A DNA stretch of 64,000 nucleotides from Pirellulales bacterium. GTDB taxonomy: Bacteria > Planctomycetota > Planctomycetia > Pirellulales > JADZDJ01. The stretch spans positions 19,069-83,068 of the forward strand of contig JADZDJ010000158.1 in the NCBI GenBank assembly GCA_020851115.1, read 5' to 3'. The notes beneath the pieces are model-generated. The model searched no databases. It was not told the origin of the DNA and saw nothing but the letters and a program-made list of their open reading frames with translations. Position numbers and translations under genes: made by a program. This document shows, piece by piece, positions 10,607-18,274 of the stretch. The first letter of the stretch is position 1. Each line of letters opens with the position of its first letter.

Positions 10607-10996
10607 TTACTTGCTGTCGGTCGTCTTCTGCTCTTCGACAATCACCCGTGCGATCGCGTTAAAGGTGACATCAATCTTGGTATTATTGGCTTCGTCAATT
10701 TTTAGGGTCACTCGATCGGCGTCGCGCTGCACGTTGGTCACCACGCCGTGGATGCCACCAATGGTGACGACCCGGTCGTTCTTCTTAACCGCTTCGAGCA
10801 GTGATTTGTGCTCCGCTTGCTTACGCTTCTCCGGCCGCACAATGAGAAAGTAGAACAAGCCGATCATCGCGATCAGCGGCGGCAAAAACTGCAATAATCC
10901 GCCGGTAGGGGTCGCGCCGCCATTGCCTGCCGCCGGCGCATCGGGCGCAGCCTCGGCAAATAGCCAGATCACGCCAACTAAATTGGATGGGACCAT
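10607..10996 (-). CDS. yajC: Preprotein translocase subunit YajC
   Basis: A 129-residue single-span membrane protein that joins SecDF in the holotranslocon. After a short N-terminal hydrophobic segment and a Gly/Pro/Ala-rich stretch comes the anchor PPLIAMIGLFYFLIVRPEKR, whose F-x-x-x-x-RP-x-K ending is diagnostic of YajC. The soluble tail contains VKKNDRVVTIGGIHGVVTNV, also characteristic. The ATG at 10996 is preferred to a TTG two codons earlier. The protein is longer than E. coli YajC because of its N-terminal extension. It precedes secDF on the same strand, the usual order. It diverges from the FG-GAP gene across about 450 bases. Confidence 0.95.
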   Translation of the reverse strand: MVPSNLVGVIWLFAEAAPDAPAAGNGGATPTGGLLQFLPPLIAMIGLFYFLIVRPEKRKQAEHKSLLEAVKKNDRVVTIGGIHGVVTNVQRDADRVTLKIDEANNTKIDVTFNAIARVIVEEQKTTDSK

Positions 10997-11446
10997 AAAC
11001 AAACCGCTTCAACCAAGCCAGCCATGCGCCAAGCTCCCCCGAAGTTGGAGAAGCTTCGCCGAGTTTTCCGCCGTCGCACCGTCGCCGCCCCAGGCCGAAA
11101 ACTCTGCCGCCGACAGGCTTTTTAGCACTGCCAGGCGTAGTGTAATCGCGCATCATAAACTCTTATGCCACAAAGCGGAAGGGCAGCGTCGAGAGTGCCC
11201 AAAGGCAGGCCGACGTGGGTGGACGGAGTCAGAAAACATTCATTCCGATTATTTTGGTTGTGCAGCAATTGCCGATAGTCCATTTGATGGGTACGAACCA
11301 GCTTGAATCGCGTTCGTACCACAATTAGGGTTAATTTAGCGGATCCTGCGGGCCAGTTGCTTGTCGCTGTAGCGCAATTCTCGATGGTACGACCATTTGT
11401 CGTTCAGCCCTATTTTGCTTTGCCATTTCTATTCTGGAGACAATCT
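10997..11446. other. Divergent intergenic region with a 9-bp inverted repeat
   Basis: This 450-base region lies between divergent yajC and the FG-GAP gene, and no credible gene is seen in it. It contains GGTACGAAC at 11290-11298 and its complement at 11312-11320, a nine-base-pair stem with a 13-base loop. This could be an operator or a hairpin. Promoters for both flanking genes should lie here, but none is clear enough to call. Confidence 0.4.
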
Positions 11447-13066
11447 GTGCCATTCCAGCAATCGTTTCGCCGCATCTTCCAACGAGCTTCGCGCAGCACC
11501 TTCAGCGTAGCCAAACGCCGCAAGCGCAATTGGGCTGGGTTTGAGCAACTCGAAACGCGCAAGCTGCTCACCGACGCAACGGGCGATTTTAATGGCGACG
11601 GTTTCGACGATTTGGCCGTCGGATCGCCATTCGACAATGTCGCCGGCAAAGCCGATTCGGGTTCGGTGCAAATCCTCTACGGCTCGGTACCGGGGCTCGC
11701 GTCGGATAACAATCGGCGCTTTACGCTCGAATCCAACGGGTTGCAAGGCTCGGCCGTCGGCGGCGAACATTTTGGCGCTGCCCTCGCTGTCGGCGACTTT
11801 GACGGCGACGGCTACGACGATCTGGCCATCGGCGCGCCCAACGAAAGCGTGGGCGGCATCGATGCCGGCGCCGTGCATATCTTATACGGCTCGCGTTTCG
11901 GATTGCGTACGACCGACAATCAAATCTTTCATCAAGATAAGTCCGGTATCAATGGCAACGCCGCGGATGGCGACCAGTTCGGCTGGGCGCTGGCATCGGG
12001 CGATTTCAATCGCGATGGGCGCGACGATTTAGCCGTCGGCATACCTGGCGAAGACGTATCGGCAATGAACAACGCCGGCGCGGTAAGCATCATCTATGGA
12101 CGAAAGAGCGGACTGACGGCGCACGGCGATCAGTTGTGGAATCAGGCCTCGCCCGGCGTCGACGGCAATCCGGACGTCGACGATCAGTTCGGCTACGCGT
12201 TGGCCGCTGGCAATTTCAATGCCGATGCAAGCGACGATCTGGCGATCGGCATTATCGGCGAAACGGTCAGCGGTCTCGACAATGCCGGCGAAGTCTACAT
12301 CATGTACGGCAGAAAGAATTCGGGCCTTTCCGAGATCGGAGACCAGCGGCGTAACTCGCAGCAGACCAAAACCAGCGTCGCCGCGGACGACGGCGCCTTT
12401 GCCAATGGGCAATTCGGCTTCGCCCTGGCGACGGGTGATTTTAACGACGATAGCCACGCCGATCTGGCCGTCGGTGCACCGGGCGAAGAGGGCACGAACA
12501 ACAACATCGCCGGCGGCGCTGTTCACGTTTACTACGGCGGCGGAGGCGGCTTGAAAACGAGCGACCATCAAAAGTGGGACAAGGGCGTTGCTGGCATTGC
12601 CGAGTTGCCCGACGCCGATGACCGATTTGGCTCTGCGTTGACCGTCGGACAAATCAATCGCAATCGACCGCACGACCTGATTATTGGCATCCCGGGCAAT
12701 ACGATCAGTACTACTTCCGGCGCTGGCTCGATTCGCGTCCTCTTTGGCACGGCGACTGGCTTGGCCCCCACCGGCACCGTGAGCATGACGCAATCGTCCG
12801 CGGCAGGTCTTGGCACGAATCAGACGGACGATTTCTTCGGCAAGGCGCTCGCCGTCGGCGATTTCAACGGCGACGAACTGTACGACGTTGCGGTCGGAAC
12901 GCCGGGCGATCAAACTAGTCTGGGCGTCAAGTCGGGCGGCGTCTATGTGTTTTATGCGACGACGAACACGCTCGGTACGACTGGTGCGCAACTTTGGCTC
13001 CCCGGCGCAGGCGGCCTGACCAATTCGGCCAACGACGGCGACCAATTCGGCGGCGCACTCGCTTAA
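11447..13066 (+). CDS. LEPR-xLL FG-GAP repeat protein, seven-bladed beta-propeller
   Basis: A 539-residue probably exported protein. The GTG at 11447 is chosen because TGGAGA precedes it by about six bases, although the frame is open upstream to 11303. The basic N-terminus ends in FEQLETRKLLTD, the planctomycete LEPR-xLL motif found on exported proteins. Seven FG-GAP units follow, each with a D-x-(N/D)-x-D-G calcium loop and a D-(D/V)-(L/V)-A-(V/I)-G core: FNGDGFDDLAVG, FDGDGYDDLAIG, FNRDGRDDLAVG and four more. The chain ends with GDQFGGALA, the half-unit missing before the first repeat, so the ring can close as an integrin-alpha-like propeller. A surface binding or adhesion role is inferred from the family. 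A one-blade copy follows. Confidence 0.85.
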   Translation: MPFQQSFRRIFQRASRSTFSVAKRRKRNWAGFEQLETRKLLTDATGDFNGDGFDDLAVGSPFDNVAGKADSGSVQILYGSVPGLASDNNRRFTLESNGLQGSAVGGEHFGAALAVGDFDGDGYDDLAIGAPNESVGGIDAGAVHILYGSRFGLRTTDNQIFHQDKSGINGNAADGDQFGWALASGDFNRDGRDDLAVGIPGEDVSAMNNAGAVSIIYGRKSGLTAHGDQLWNQASPGVDGNPDVDDQFGYALAAGNFNADASDDLAIGIIGETVSGLDNAGEVYIMYGRKNSGLSEIGDQRRNSQQTKTSVAADDGAFANGQFGFALATGDFNDDSHADLAVGAPGEEGTNNNIAGGAVHVYYGGGGGLKTSDHQKWDKGVAGIAELPDADDRFGSALTVGQINRNRPHDLIIGIPGNTISTTSGAGSIRVLFGTATGLAPTGTVSMTQSSAAGLGTNQTDDFFGKALAVGDFNGDELYDVAVGTPGDQTSLGVKSGGVYVFYATTNTLGTTGAQLWLPGAGGLTNSANDGDQFGGALA

Positions 13067-13160
13067 AAAGCCTGTTGAAAAAGCATCTGATCGAGGCTGC
13101 CCGGATGTCTCAGGTCGTCGGCCGGGCGCACTCGCTTAAAACCCTGTTGAAAAAGCATCC
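13052..13160 (+). repeat. Imperfect direct repeat spanning the FG-GAP stop codon
   Basis: Two copies of a 35-36 base unit lie at 13052-13087 and 13125-13159. Both read GGCGCACTCGCTTAAAA, then CCTGTTGAAAAAGCATC after a one- to two-base difference. The first copy contains the TAA stop of the seven-bladed FG-GAP gene. CTGTTGAAAAAG resembles sequence at some insertion-sequence ends, but no transposase is present. A local duplication is the simplest reading. Confidence 0.7.
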
Positions 13161-13301
13161 GTTCGCGCGGCTTCGGCAAATGGCTTCCGCCGCCGTCGGT
13201 GATTACCATCACAGGGTAATGTCGCTTTGCCGAGATTGCTTTTTCGGCAGTCTCCCTCTGACAACTAGGCGAGTGCTCACTGATTGGTTAACGTTGGCAC
13301 G

Positions 13302-13601
13302 GTGTTCGCTTCGAGGTCTCTGCGAAATGTTGACTCGCCAAGGCGCGGCCACATCAATCGCTGGAACTTCGAGCCATTGGAACTGCGCACGATGCTCGCC
13401 GCCCACGGCGAATTCAACGGCGACGAGTTCGACGAACTGGCCGTCGGCTCGCCCGGCGACGCCAGCATCGGCACGGCCCAAGAGATCTTTGGCTTCTTCA
13501 CCCATCTCGCCGACACGGGCAATCAGCTTTGGCATCAGGGCCTGCTTAACTCGTCCGACAGTTACGAAGCAGGGGACGATTTCGGCGCTGCGCTGGTGTA
13601 A
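13302..13601 (+). CDS. Single-blade LEPR-xLL FG-GAP protein or gene remnant
   Basis: This frame of about 99 residues, from a GTG at 13302, repeats the architecture of the upstream protein in miniature. It has the N-terminal motif FEPLELRTMLAA, one FG-GAP calcium loop FNGDEFDELAVGSPGD, a linker, and then GDDFGAALV followed by TAA. It begins and ends at the same points of the repeat as the seven-bladed protein, but only one blade remains. It may be a collapsed copy produced by recombination between repeats, or a true small protein that assembles as an oligomer. No good ribosome site is seen and the start is uncertain. The 235 bases before it hold the direct repeats and nothing else recognisable. 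Confidence 0.5.
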   Translation: MFASRSLRNVDSPRRGHINRWNFEPLELRTMLAAHGEFNGDEFDELAVGSPGDASIGTAQEIFGFFTHLADTGNQLWHQGLLNSSDSYEAGDDFGAALV

Positions 13602-13706
13602 ACGGTGTATCGATAGTTTCTCGGTTGCAGGGCGACTTCATCTCGCCGCATCTTCCCCGGTGATGTGCATCTCATCTATACTTGGCACATCAAAAGGGTG
13701 AAACCA

Positions 13707-15059
13707 ATGCCAAAATCGACCGAGATTCGTCCCCGAGAATTTCGTACGAGCACGCAACACATTCAGTACCGCGCGCCGATGAAATTTGGCGGGCGCGTCG
13801 TTACGGAAATCACCTTGCTCAATGTGGAAGCGATCGTCGAAACTCGCGATGGCCGCCGCGGAGTTGGCCAAGGTTCGATGCCGATGAGCCCTGCGTGGTC
13901 GTGGCCGGGAGGCCAGTTTGATCCGGAAAAGACGCTGGCCGCAATGCTCCAGTTCGGTCGGCTGGCGGCCGACGCTGCGGGCCAATATGCGGACCACGCT
14001 CATCCGCTCGCGATTGCGCACGATCTGACGCGCGACTACGACGCGCTCGCCCAGCAAGCGGCTAAAACGGCCGGGCTGGATGCTCCCATGCCGAAATTGG
14101 CGCAGCTTAACGCGGCCAGCCCGATCGATGCCGCGATTCACGATGCCTACGGCCAGACCTTGGGGGGCAATAGCTACAATTTGCTCGGACCCGAATTTGT
14201 TGACCGCGATCTGTCGGCATACTTATCGGACGAGTTCGCTGGCGAATTTCTCGACCGCTATACGCTCCGCTCGCCGAAGCCCGCCATGCCGCTTTATCAC
14301 CTGATCGGAGCGCTTGATCCACTCACCGATGCCGATCTCCCCACGCGCTTGAACGACGGAGCGCCTGAGACGCTCGGCGAGTGGATTGCGGGCGACGAAT
14401 TGACGCATCTGAAAATCAAGCTTAACGGCGATCACTTGGAGTGGGACGTCGATCGGGTCGTCGGCATCGAAAAGGTTGCCGTCCAGTCTCAGGCGAAACG
14501 CGGCTGTCCGCAGTGGTGGTATAGTCTCGATTTCAACGAGCGCTGCGCCAACGTCGATTACGTGCTCGAATTCTTGCGGCAGCTCGAAGTTCGTTCGCCC
14601 GCGGCATTTCGCCGCGTTCAGTATATCGAGCAGCCGACGCACCGCGATCTGCGCGCACATCCGGAAAATCGCATGCATGCCGCGGCCAAAATCAAGCCGG
14701 TGGTTATCGACGAATCGCTGATCGATTTTTCATCGCTGCTGCTTGCGCGCGAGATGGGCTATTCCGGCGTAGCGTTGAAAGCCTGCAAAGGTCATAGCGA
14801 AGCCTTGTTGATGGGTGCGGCCGCCCAAAAATTTGGCATGTTCTTGTGCGTGCAAGATTTGACCTGCCCGGGCGCTTCGTTCCTGCATTCCGTCACTCTT
14901 GCCGCGCGCATTCCCACCATCGCGGCAATCGAAGGCAACGCTCGGCAATACTGCCCGGCCGGCAACCGCGGCTGGGCCGAGCGATTTCCCGGCGTTTTCC
15001 ATCCTCGAGACGGCGTTGTCGAATCTGGATTGCTCGACGGCCCAGGGCTTGGATTTTGA
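13707..15059 (+). CDS. Enolase-superfamily (mandelate racemase/muconate cycloisomerase-like) protein
   Basis: A 450-residue cytoplasmic protein with the TIM-barrel active-site order of the enolase superfamily. LKIKLNGD supplies the K-x-K general base, SLDFNE, YIEQP and VIDES supply the three metal ligands, and ALKACKG supplies the last-strand lysine. Members abstract a proton alpha to a carboxylate; the substrate here is not apparent. It is somewhat longer than the usual 360-400 residues because of a longer capping domain, with QYRAPMKFGG near the start. The ATG at 13707 follows AAAGGGTG and is preferred over an upstream ATG at 13665. It stands alone between the FG-GAP pair and the sigma factor. 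Confidence 0.85.
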   Translation: MPKSTEIRPREFRTSTQHIQYRAPMKFGGRVVTEITLLNVEAIVETRDGRRGVGQGSMPMSPAWSWPGGQFDPEKTLAAMLQFGRLAADAAGQYADHAHPLAIAHDLTRDYDALAQQAAKTAGLDAPMPKLAQLNAASPIDAAIHDAYGQTLGGNSYNLLGPEFVDRDLSAYLSDEFAGEFLDRYTLRSPKPAMPLYHLIGALDPLTDADLPTRLNDGAPETLGEWIAGDELTHLKIKLNGDHLEWDVDRVVGIEKVAVQSQAKRGCPQWWYSLDFNERCANVDYVLEFLRQLEVRSPAAFRRVQYIEQPTHRDLRAHPENRMHAAAKIKPVVIDESLIDFSSLLLAREMGYSGVALKACKGHSEALLMGAAAQKFGMFLCVQDLTCPGASFLHSVTLAARIPTIAAIEGNARQYCPAGNRGWAERFPGVFHPRDGVVESGLLDGPGLGF

Positions 15060-15174
15060 CGCTCCAAAAATACGGACTGCCATGGTAGAGTGGTAGATCG
15101 ATAAGCCACCAGCGAAGCGTCGGCGGCGTTTCCAATTTCCCACCAAGGTTTTTGTCGAACTTCAGAAATCCTGC

Positions 15175-15203
15175 TTGGGATAACCGCTTCGTTCGTCTAC
15201 AAT
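15175..15203 (+). promoter_or_regulatory. Sigma-70-type promoter candidate for the ECF sigma gene
   Basis: TTGGGA (15175-15180) and TACAAT (15198-15203) are 17 bases apart, close to the housekeeping consensus. The predicted start of transcription, near 15210, leaves a leader of about 78 bases before the ATG at 15288. The match was found by eye and is unproven. Confidence 0.4.
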
Positions 15204-15287
15204 TCCCTCGTTCGCCCTCATTGTGATTTTGCTTCTACTGCAAGGCTGCGATCCAGGTCAAAGCGCTCGCCCACAGCGAACTCAGTC

Positions 15288-15914
15288 ATGAAAGTTTCGA
15301 CGTCGTCCGACTCAGCGCCCGAGAGCAATCAAGAATTCGCTGCGCTGTTGCACCGCGTGAAATCAGGCTCGTCCGATGCCGCCTGGGAACTCATCGATCG
15401 CTACGGCCCACACGTGCAGCGCGTCGTCCGCCGCTTATTGCATCGGCGCCTGCGGCCGCAATTTGATTCCGTCGATTTTGTGCAAGCAGTGTGGGCGTCG
15501 TTCTTTCAAGACCCATCCCAGATCCACTCGTTTGATTCGCCCGACGGCGTTATTGGCTATCTAGCTCGCATGGCGCGCAACAAGGTCATCGAAGAAAATC
15601 GTCGGCAACTGGGAACGGAAAAAAACGATCTTCGCCGAGTGAAATCGTTGGAAGACTGCCAAGCCGACGACGGCAATCTCGTCGATCATCAGCCACGCCC
15701 ATCACAAGTGGCAGTCGCGAAAGAACGGTGGAATCGCCTGATCGAGGAGCAGCCAGATCGCAATCGCGAAGTCATTCGCATGCGATTCATGGGCATGTCG
15801 TTTGCTGAAATCGGCCGGCGACTCGGGATTGATGAAAGTCGCGTGCGGCAGATCGTTGCGCGGTTGCTGATATTGCAAAACGGCCCAGCGGACCACCACC
15901 ACAGCGCAAGCTGA
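15288..15914 (+). CDS. ECF-type RNA polymerase sigma factor
   Basis: The 208-residue protein redirects RNA polymerase to a regulon of its own. Region 2 spans about residues 20-105: FAALLHRVKSGSSDAAWELI, then FDSVDFVQAVWASFF and GYLARMARNKVIEENRRQ. Region 4 near residues 145-195 has EVIRMRFMGMSFAEIGRRL, a helix-turn-helix, and ends ESRVRQIVARLL. The wording resembles the sigma factors that are very numerous in planctomycetes. No anti-sigma factor or Ser/Thr kinase gene lies next to it, so its input signal is unknown. A plausible sigma-70 promoter lies upstream. Confidence 0.92.
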   Translation: MKVSTSSDSAPESNQEFAALLHRVKSGSSDAAWELIDRYGPHVQRVVRRLLHRRLRPQFDSVDFVQAVWASFFQDPSQIHSFDSPDGVIGYLARMARNKVIEENRRQLGTEKNDLRRVKSLEDCQADDGNLVDHQPRPSQVAVAKERWNRLIEEQPDRNREVIRMRFMGMSFAEIGRRLGIDESRVRQIVARLLILQNGPADHHHSAS

Positions 15915-16344
15915 CCCCTCGACCAATCGCCCCCATGTCCCTAGGCAGCGCATTCTCAGGGGCTTTTTGTCGAAATTCTATATTTTCTCTAGTTTTTCTG
16001 ACAATTTGATTGAACTCGATGCAGGCCGTGATATAGTCGCGGAAAGATGACGAATTTCCGATCTGCGCCCACTAGAGAGCGGGGGCGACCCAATCGCTTT
16101 CTCGCCAGCGCACTGGAAATGTTCGGCATGGCGTCACTGTCGGCTAAACAGCATTGAGCCGATTCGTGGCCGAGCCTTCCTGGCCAACCAGCGCCGGTAG
16201 TTCGCGACAGCCACCACAGAGTTTAAATCATCGATTTGCGGCATCGCGCTTTGGGCCGTTTCATGGCCTGGATCAGCCATCGCTGACGCGCTGCGATAAT
16301 CGCTCGTCGGTTTTGGTCAATTCCTGCTAGGGAAGGAGGCCGCG
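15915..16344 (+). other. Intergenic region before the sigma-54 activator
   Basis: There is no credible gene in these 430 bases. An AT-rich stretch near 15970-16015 contains TTGAAC (16010-16015) and TATAGT (16032-16037) separated by 16 bases, a possible sigma-70 promoter for the activator gene about 300 bases downstream. A weak GCCCC...GGGGC pairing followed by TTTTT near 15965 could end the sigma-factor transcript. AGGGAAGGAGG at 16330-16340 is a strong ribosome site for the next gene. Confidence 0.35.
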
Positions 16345-17403
16345 ATGAGTGTCGTCCAATTCATCGGCCAAACGGCCTGGGCGCGGTCGTTGCGCGAGAA
16401 CGTTGCGCAAGTCGCTCGCTATGGTTCCACGGTGCTGGTCGCCGGCCCCAGCGGGACCGGCAAAGAGCTCATTGCACGTGCGATTCACGAGCACAGCCCC
16501 CGAGCGCATGGGCCGTTTGTGCCGGTCGATTGCACATCACTCACGGGCGAGCTATTTGCCAGTCATCTATTCGGTCATGTCAAGGGCGCCTTTACCGGCG
16601 CCAATTGCGAGCGTCTTGGCTGTTTCCGCGCGGCCGAAGGGGGCACGGTCTTACTGGACGAAGTGGGCGAAATCAGCCTCGAACTGCAAGCCAAACTCTT
16701 ACGCACGCTGCAAGAACGTACCGTCGTTCCGGTCGGCAGCGACGATCCAGCGCCGGTCGATGTGCGGATCATTGCCGCCACCAATCGCGATCTGGCGGCG
16801 GAAGTGCGCTGCGGACGCTTCCGGCTCGATTTATACTACCGATTGAATGTGGTCCTGCTCAAGACGCTACCACTGTGCGAACGATTGGAAGAAATCGCGC
16901 CACTGGCGGAGCATTTCCTGGCGAAGATCGCTCGCGAGCAAGGATTTCCACATAAGCGATTGTCGGCAGCAGCGCTTGCCGCCCTGAAAGCCTACTCGTG
17001 GCCAGGAAACGTGCGCGAGTTGCAGAATTCATTGGAACGGGCCGCAATTTTCTCGGCTGGAGAATGGATTGAAGCGTCCGACATTCCGCAAGAAGTACTG
17101 TCGGCGGCAGTGGAGCGATCGCTGCATCGATTGTCGCCCACTCCGCACAACGCTATCGGCCCGATGGGTCCGACCAGCGTTGACCCCAGCATGCGCTGGT
17201 CTACTCTAGCCGACATCGAACGCCAGCACATCCGCGCGACCCTTGAGCATACCTTCTACAATCAAACCGCCGCCGCCGAACTCTTGAACATCGACCGAGC
17301 GAGCCTAGCTCGCAAAATCGAACGCTTCGGCATCGCGTTGCCTCACGCTCGCCGCGGCCGGCCGCGAAAATTTCCCTTGCCAGAAATTGTGCCGCCAAAT
17401 TAA
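16345..17403 (+). CDS. Sigma-54-dependent transcriptional activator (AAA+ and Fis, no receiver domain)
   Basis: A 352-residue enhancer-binding protein that would open sigma-54 promoters by ATP hydrolysis. The AAA+ domain fills nearly the whole N-terminus: Walker A GPSGTGKE (about residues 34-41), the sigma-54 contact loop GAFTGA (81-86), Walker B VLLDEVGE (about 102-109) and the arginine-rich sensor region after IIAATNRDL. A Fis-type helix-turn-helix follows near residues 290-330 (NQTAAAELLNIDRASLARKI). The tail RRGRPRKFP resembles an AT-hook. No receiver, GAF or PAS domain precedes the AAA+ domain, so its signal input is not visible. A strong AGGAGG site precedes the ATG. Confidence 0.94.
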   Translation: MSVVQFIGQTAWARSLRENVAQVARYGSTVLVAGPSGTGKELIARAIHEHSPRAHGPFVPVDCTSLTGELFASHLFGHVKGAFTGANCERLGCFRAAEGGTVLLDEVGEISLELQAKLLRTLQERTVVPVGSDDPAPVDVRIIAATNRDLAAEVRCGRFRLDLYYRLNVVLLKTLPLCERLEEIAPLAEHFLAKIAREQGFPHKRLSAAALAALKAYSWPGNVRELQNSLERAAIFSAGEWIEASDIPQEVLSAAVERSLHRLSPTPHNAIGPMGPTSVDPSMRWSTLADIERQHIRATLEHTFYNQTAAAELLNIDRASLARKIERFGIALPHARRGRPRKFPLPEIVPPN

Positions 17404-17690
17404 TTGCAGACTTTTCATCGCTGACCCATTCAGAGGTGGCGCATTTTCAAACATGGCCAGCGACCCATCGGGGCCAAACCAACCGGCTCTGCGGCACCAC
17501 TAAAAATTCGCAGTTCCGACCAAGGCCAATACGCGGCGTGACGGCAGGATGAATGCCCCTGGCCAAGTCGCCGCGGCTTTGCTAACTTGTCGATTGAAGT
17601 TGAATGGCAGCCAAGCATTCCGATGGTTCGTCTAATCGCCCCACGTTGGCGTTACCTCCACCGTGGATGGTATGGTTAGTTCGTGGCTAA

Positions 17691-18254
17691 TTGACGACAG
17701 ACGCCGCATTTCCAAGCCGGCCGACGACCGACCAGTTCCTTATTTTCTATCCCCCCATGAGACAAGCCATTGCCGGGATTGCTCCCAGTCAAACCAGTGA
17801 AGTGACCGTGACCGTCGAATGGCCGACGATTGCCGCCACGGGGCTTGGACGATTTCTCGGCCGGCTCTACGCGATCAAGTGTGGCTTTTGGATATTCACT
17901 CTCGGTCGGCTCTTGATGGGAATGACGATTCCTGTCGGCTTATTCCTCTATTTTTGGATGCTGGCGCCGTGGAATTTGCAGCGGTATCGGCTGACCAACC
18001 GCCGCGTCATTTTGGAGAAAGGGCTGAAATTTCGACCGGAAATGTTTGTCGATTTAGACCGCTTCGACAGCATCGATATCGACATTCGCCCTGGGCAAGG
18101 TTGGTATCCAGCCGGTGACTTGATCTTCAAACTTGGCCCGGTCCAAACATTTCGGCTGGAAGGCGTGGGATATCCCGATACCTTCCGCGCCATCTGCCTG
18201 AAATCACGCCAAGCTTATGTCGGCGTGCGAAAATTGGTTGTCGCCACGTCATAA
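17691..18254 (+). CDS. Membrane-associated bacterial PH-domain protein (YdbS/bPH2-like)
   Basis: About 187 residues from a TTG at 17691; an ATG at 17757 would give 165. One hydrophobic hairpin (about residues 60-100, with FTLGRLLMGMTIPVGLFLYF) is followed by RYRLTNRRVILEKGLKFRPE and FDSIDIDIRPGQGW. That order, N-R-R-V-I-x-x-x-G and then strands, is characteristic of bPH2 (DUF304) domains. Such proteins are membrane-anchored and of unknown general function. It converges with ccsBA across 20 bases. The 287 bases before it contain no recognisable gene. Confidence 0.7.
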   Translation: MTTDAAFPSRPTTDQFLIFYPPMRQAIAGIAPSQTSEVTVTVEWPTIAATGLGRFLGRLYAIKCGFWIFTLGRLLMGMTIPVGLFLYFWMLAPWNLQRYRLTNRRVILEKGLKFRPEMFVDLDRFDSIDIDIRPGQGWYPAGDLIFKLGPVQTFRLEGVGYPDTFRAICLKSRQAYVGVRKLVVATS

Positions 18255-18274
18255 TCTGCGTGAGCGCGACATAT

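Noticed and set aside
13295..13310. TGGCACG-N4-TCGCT, close to a sigma-54 promoter.
   Set aside because: It overlaps the likely GTG start of the one-blade FG-GAP frame, so it could not drive it, and no other gene follows within range.
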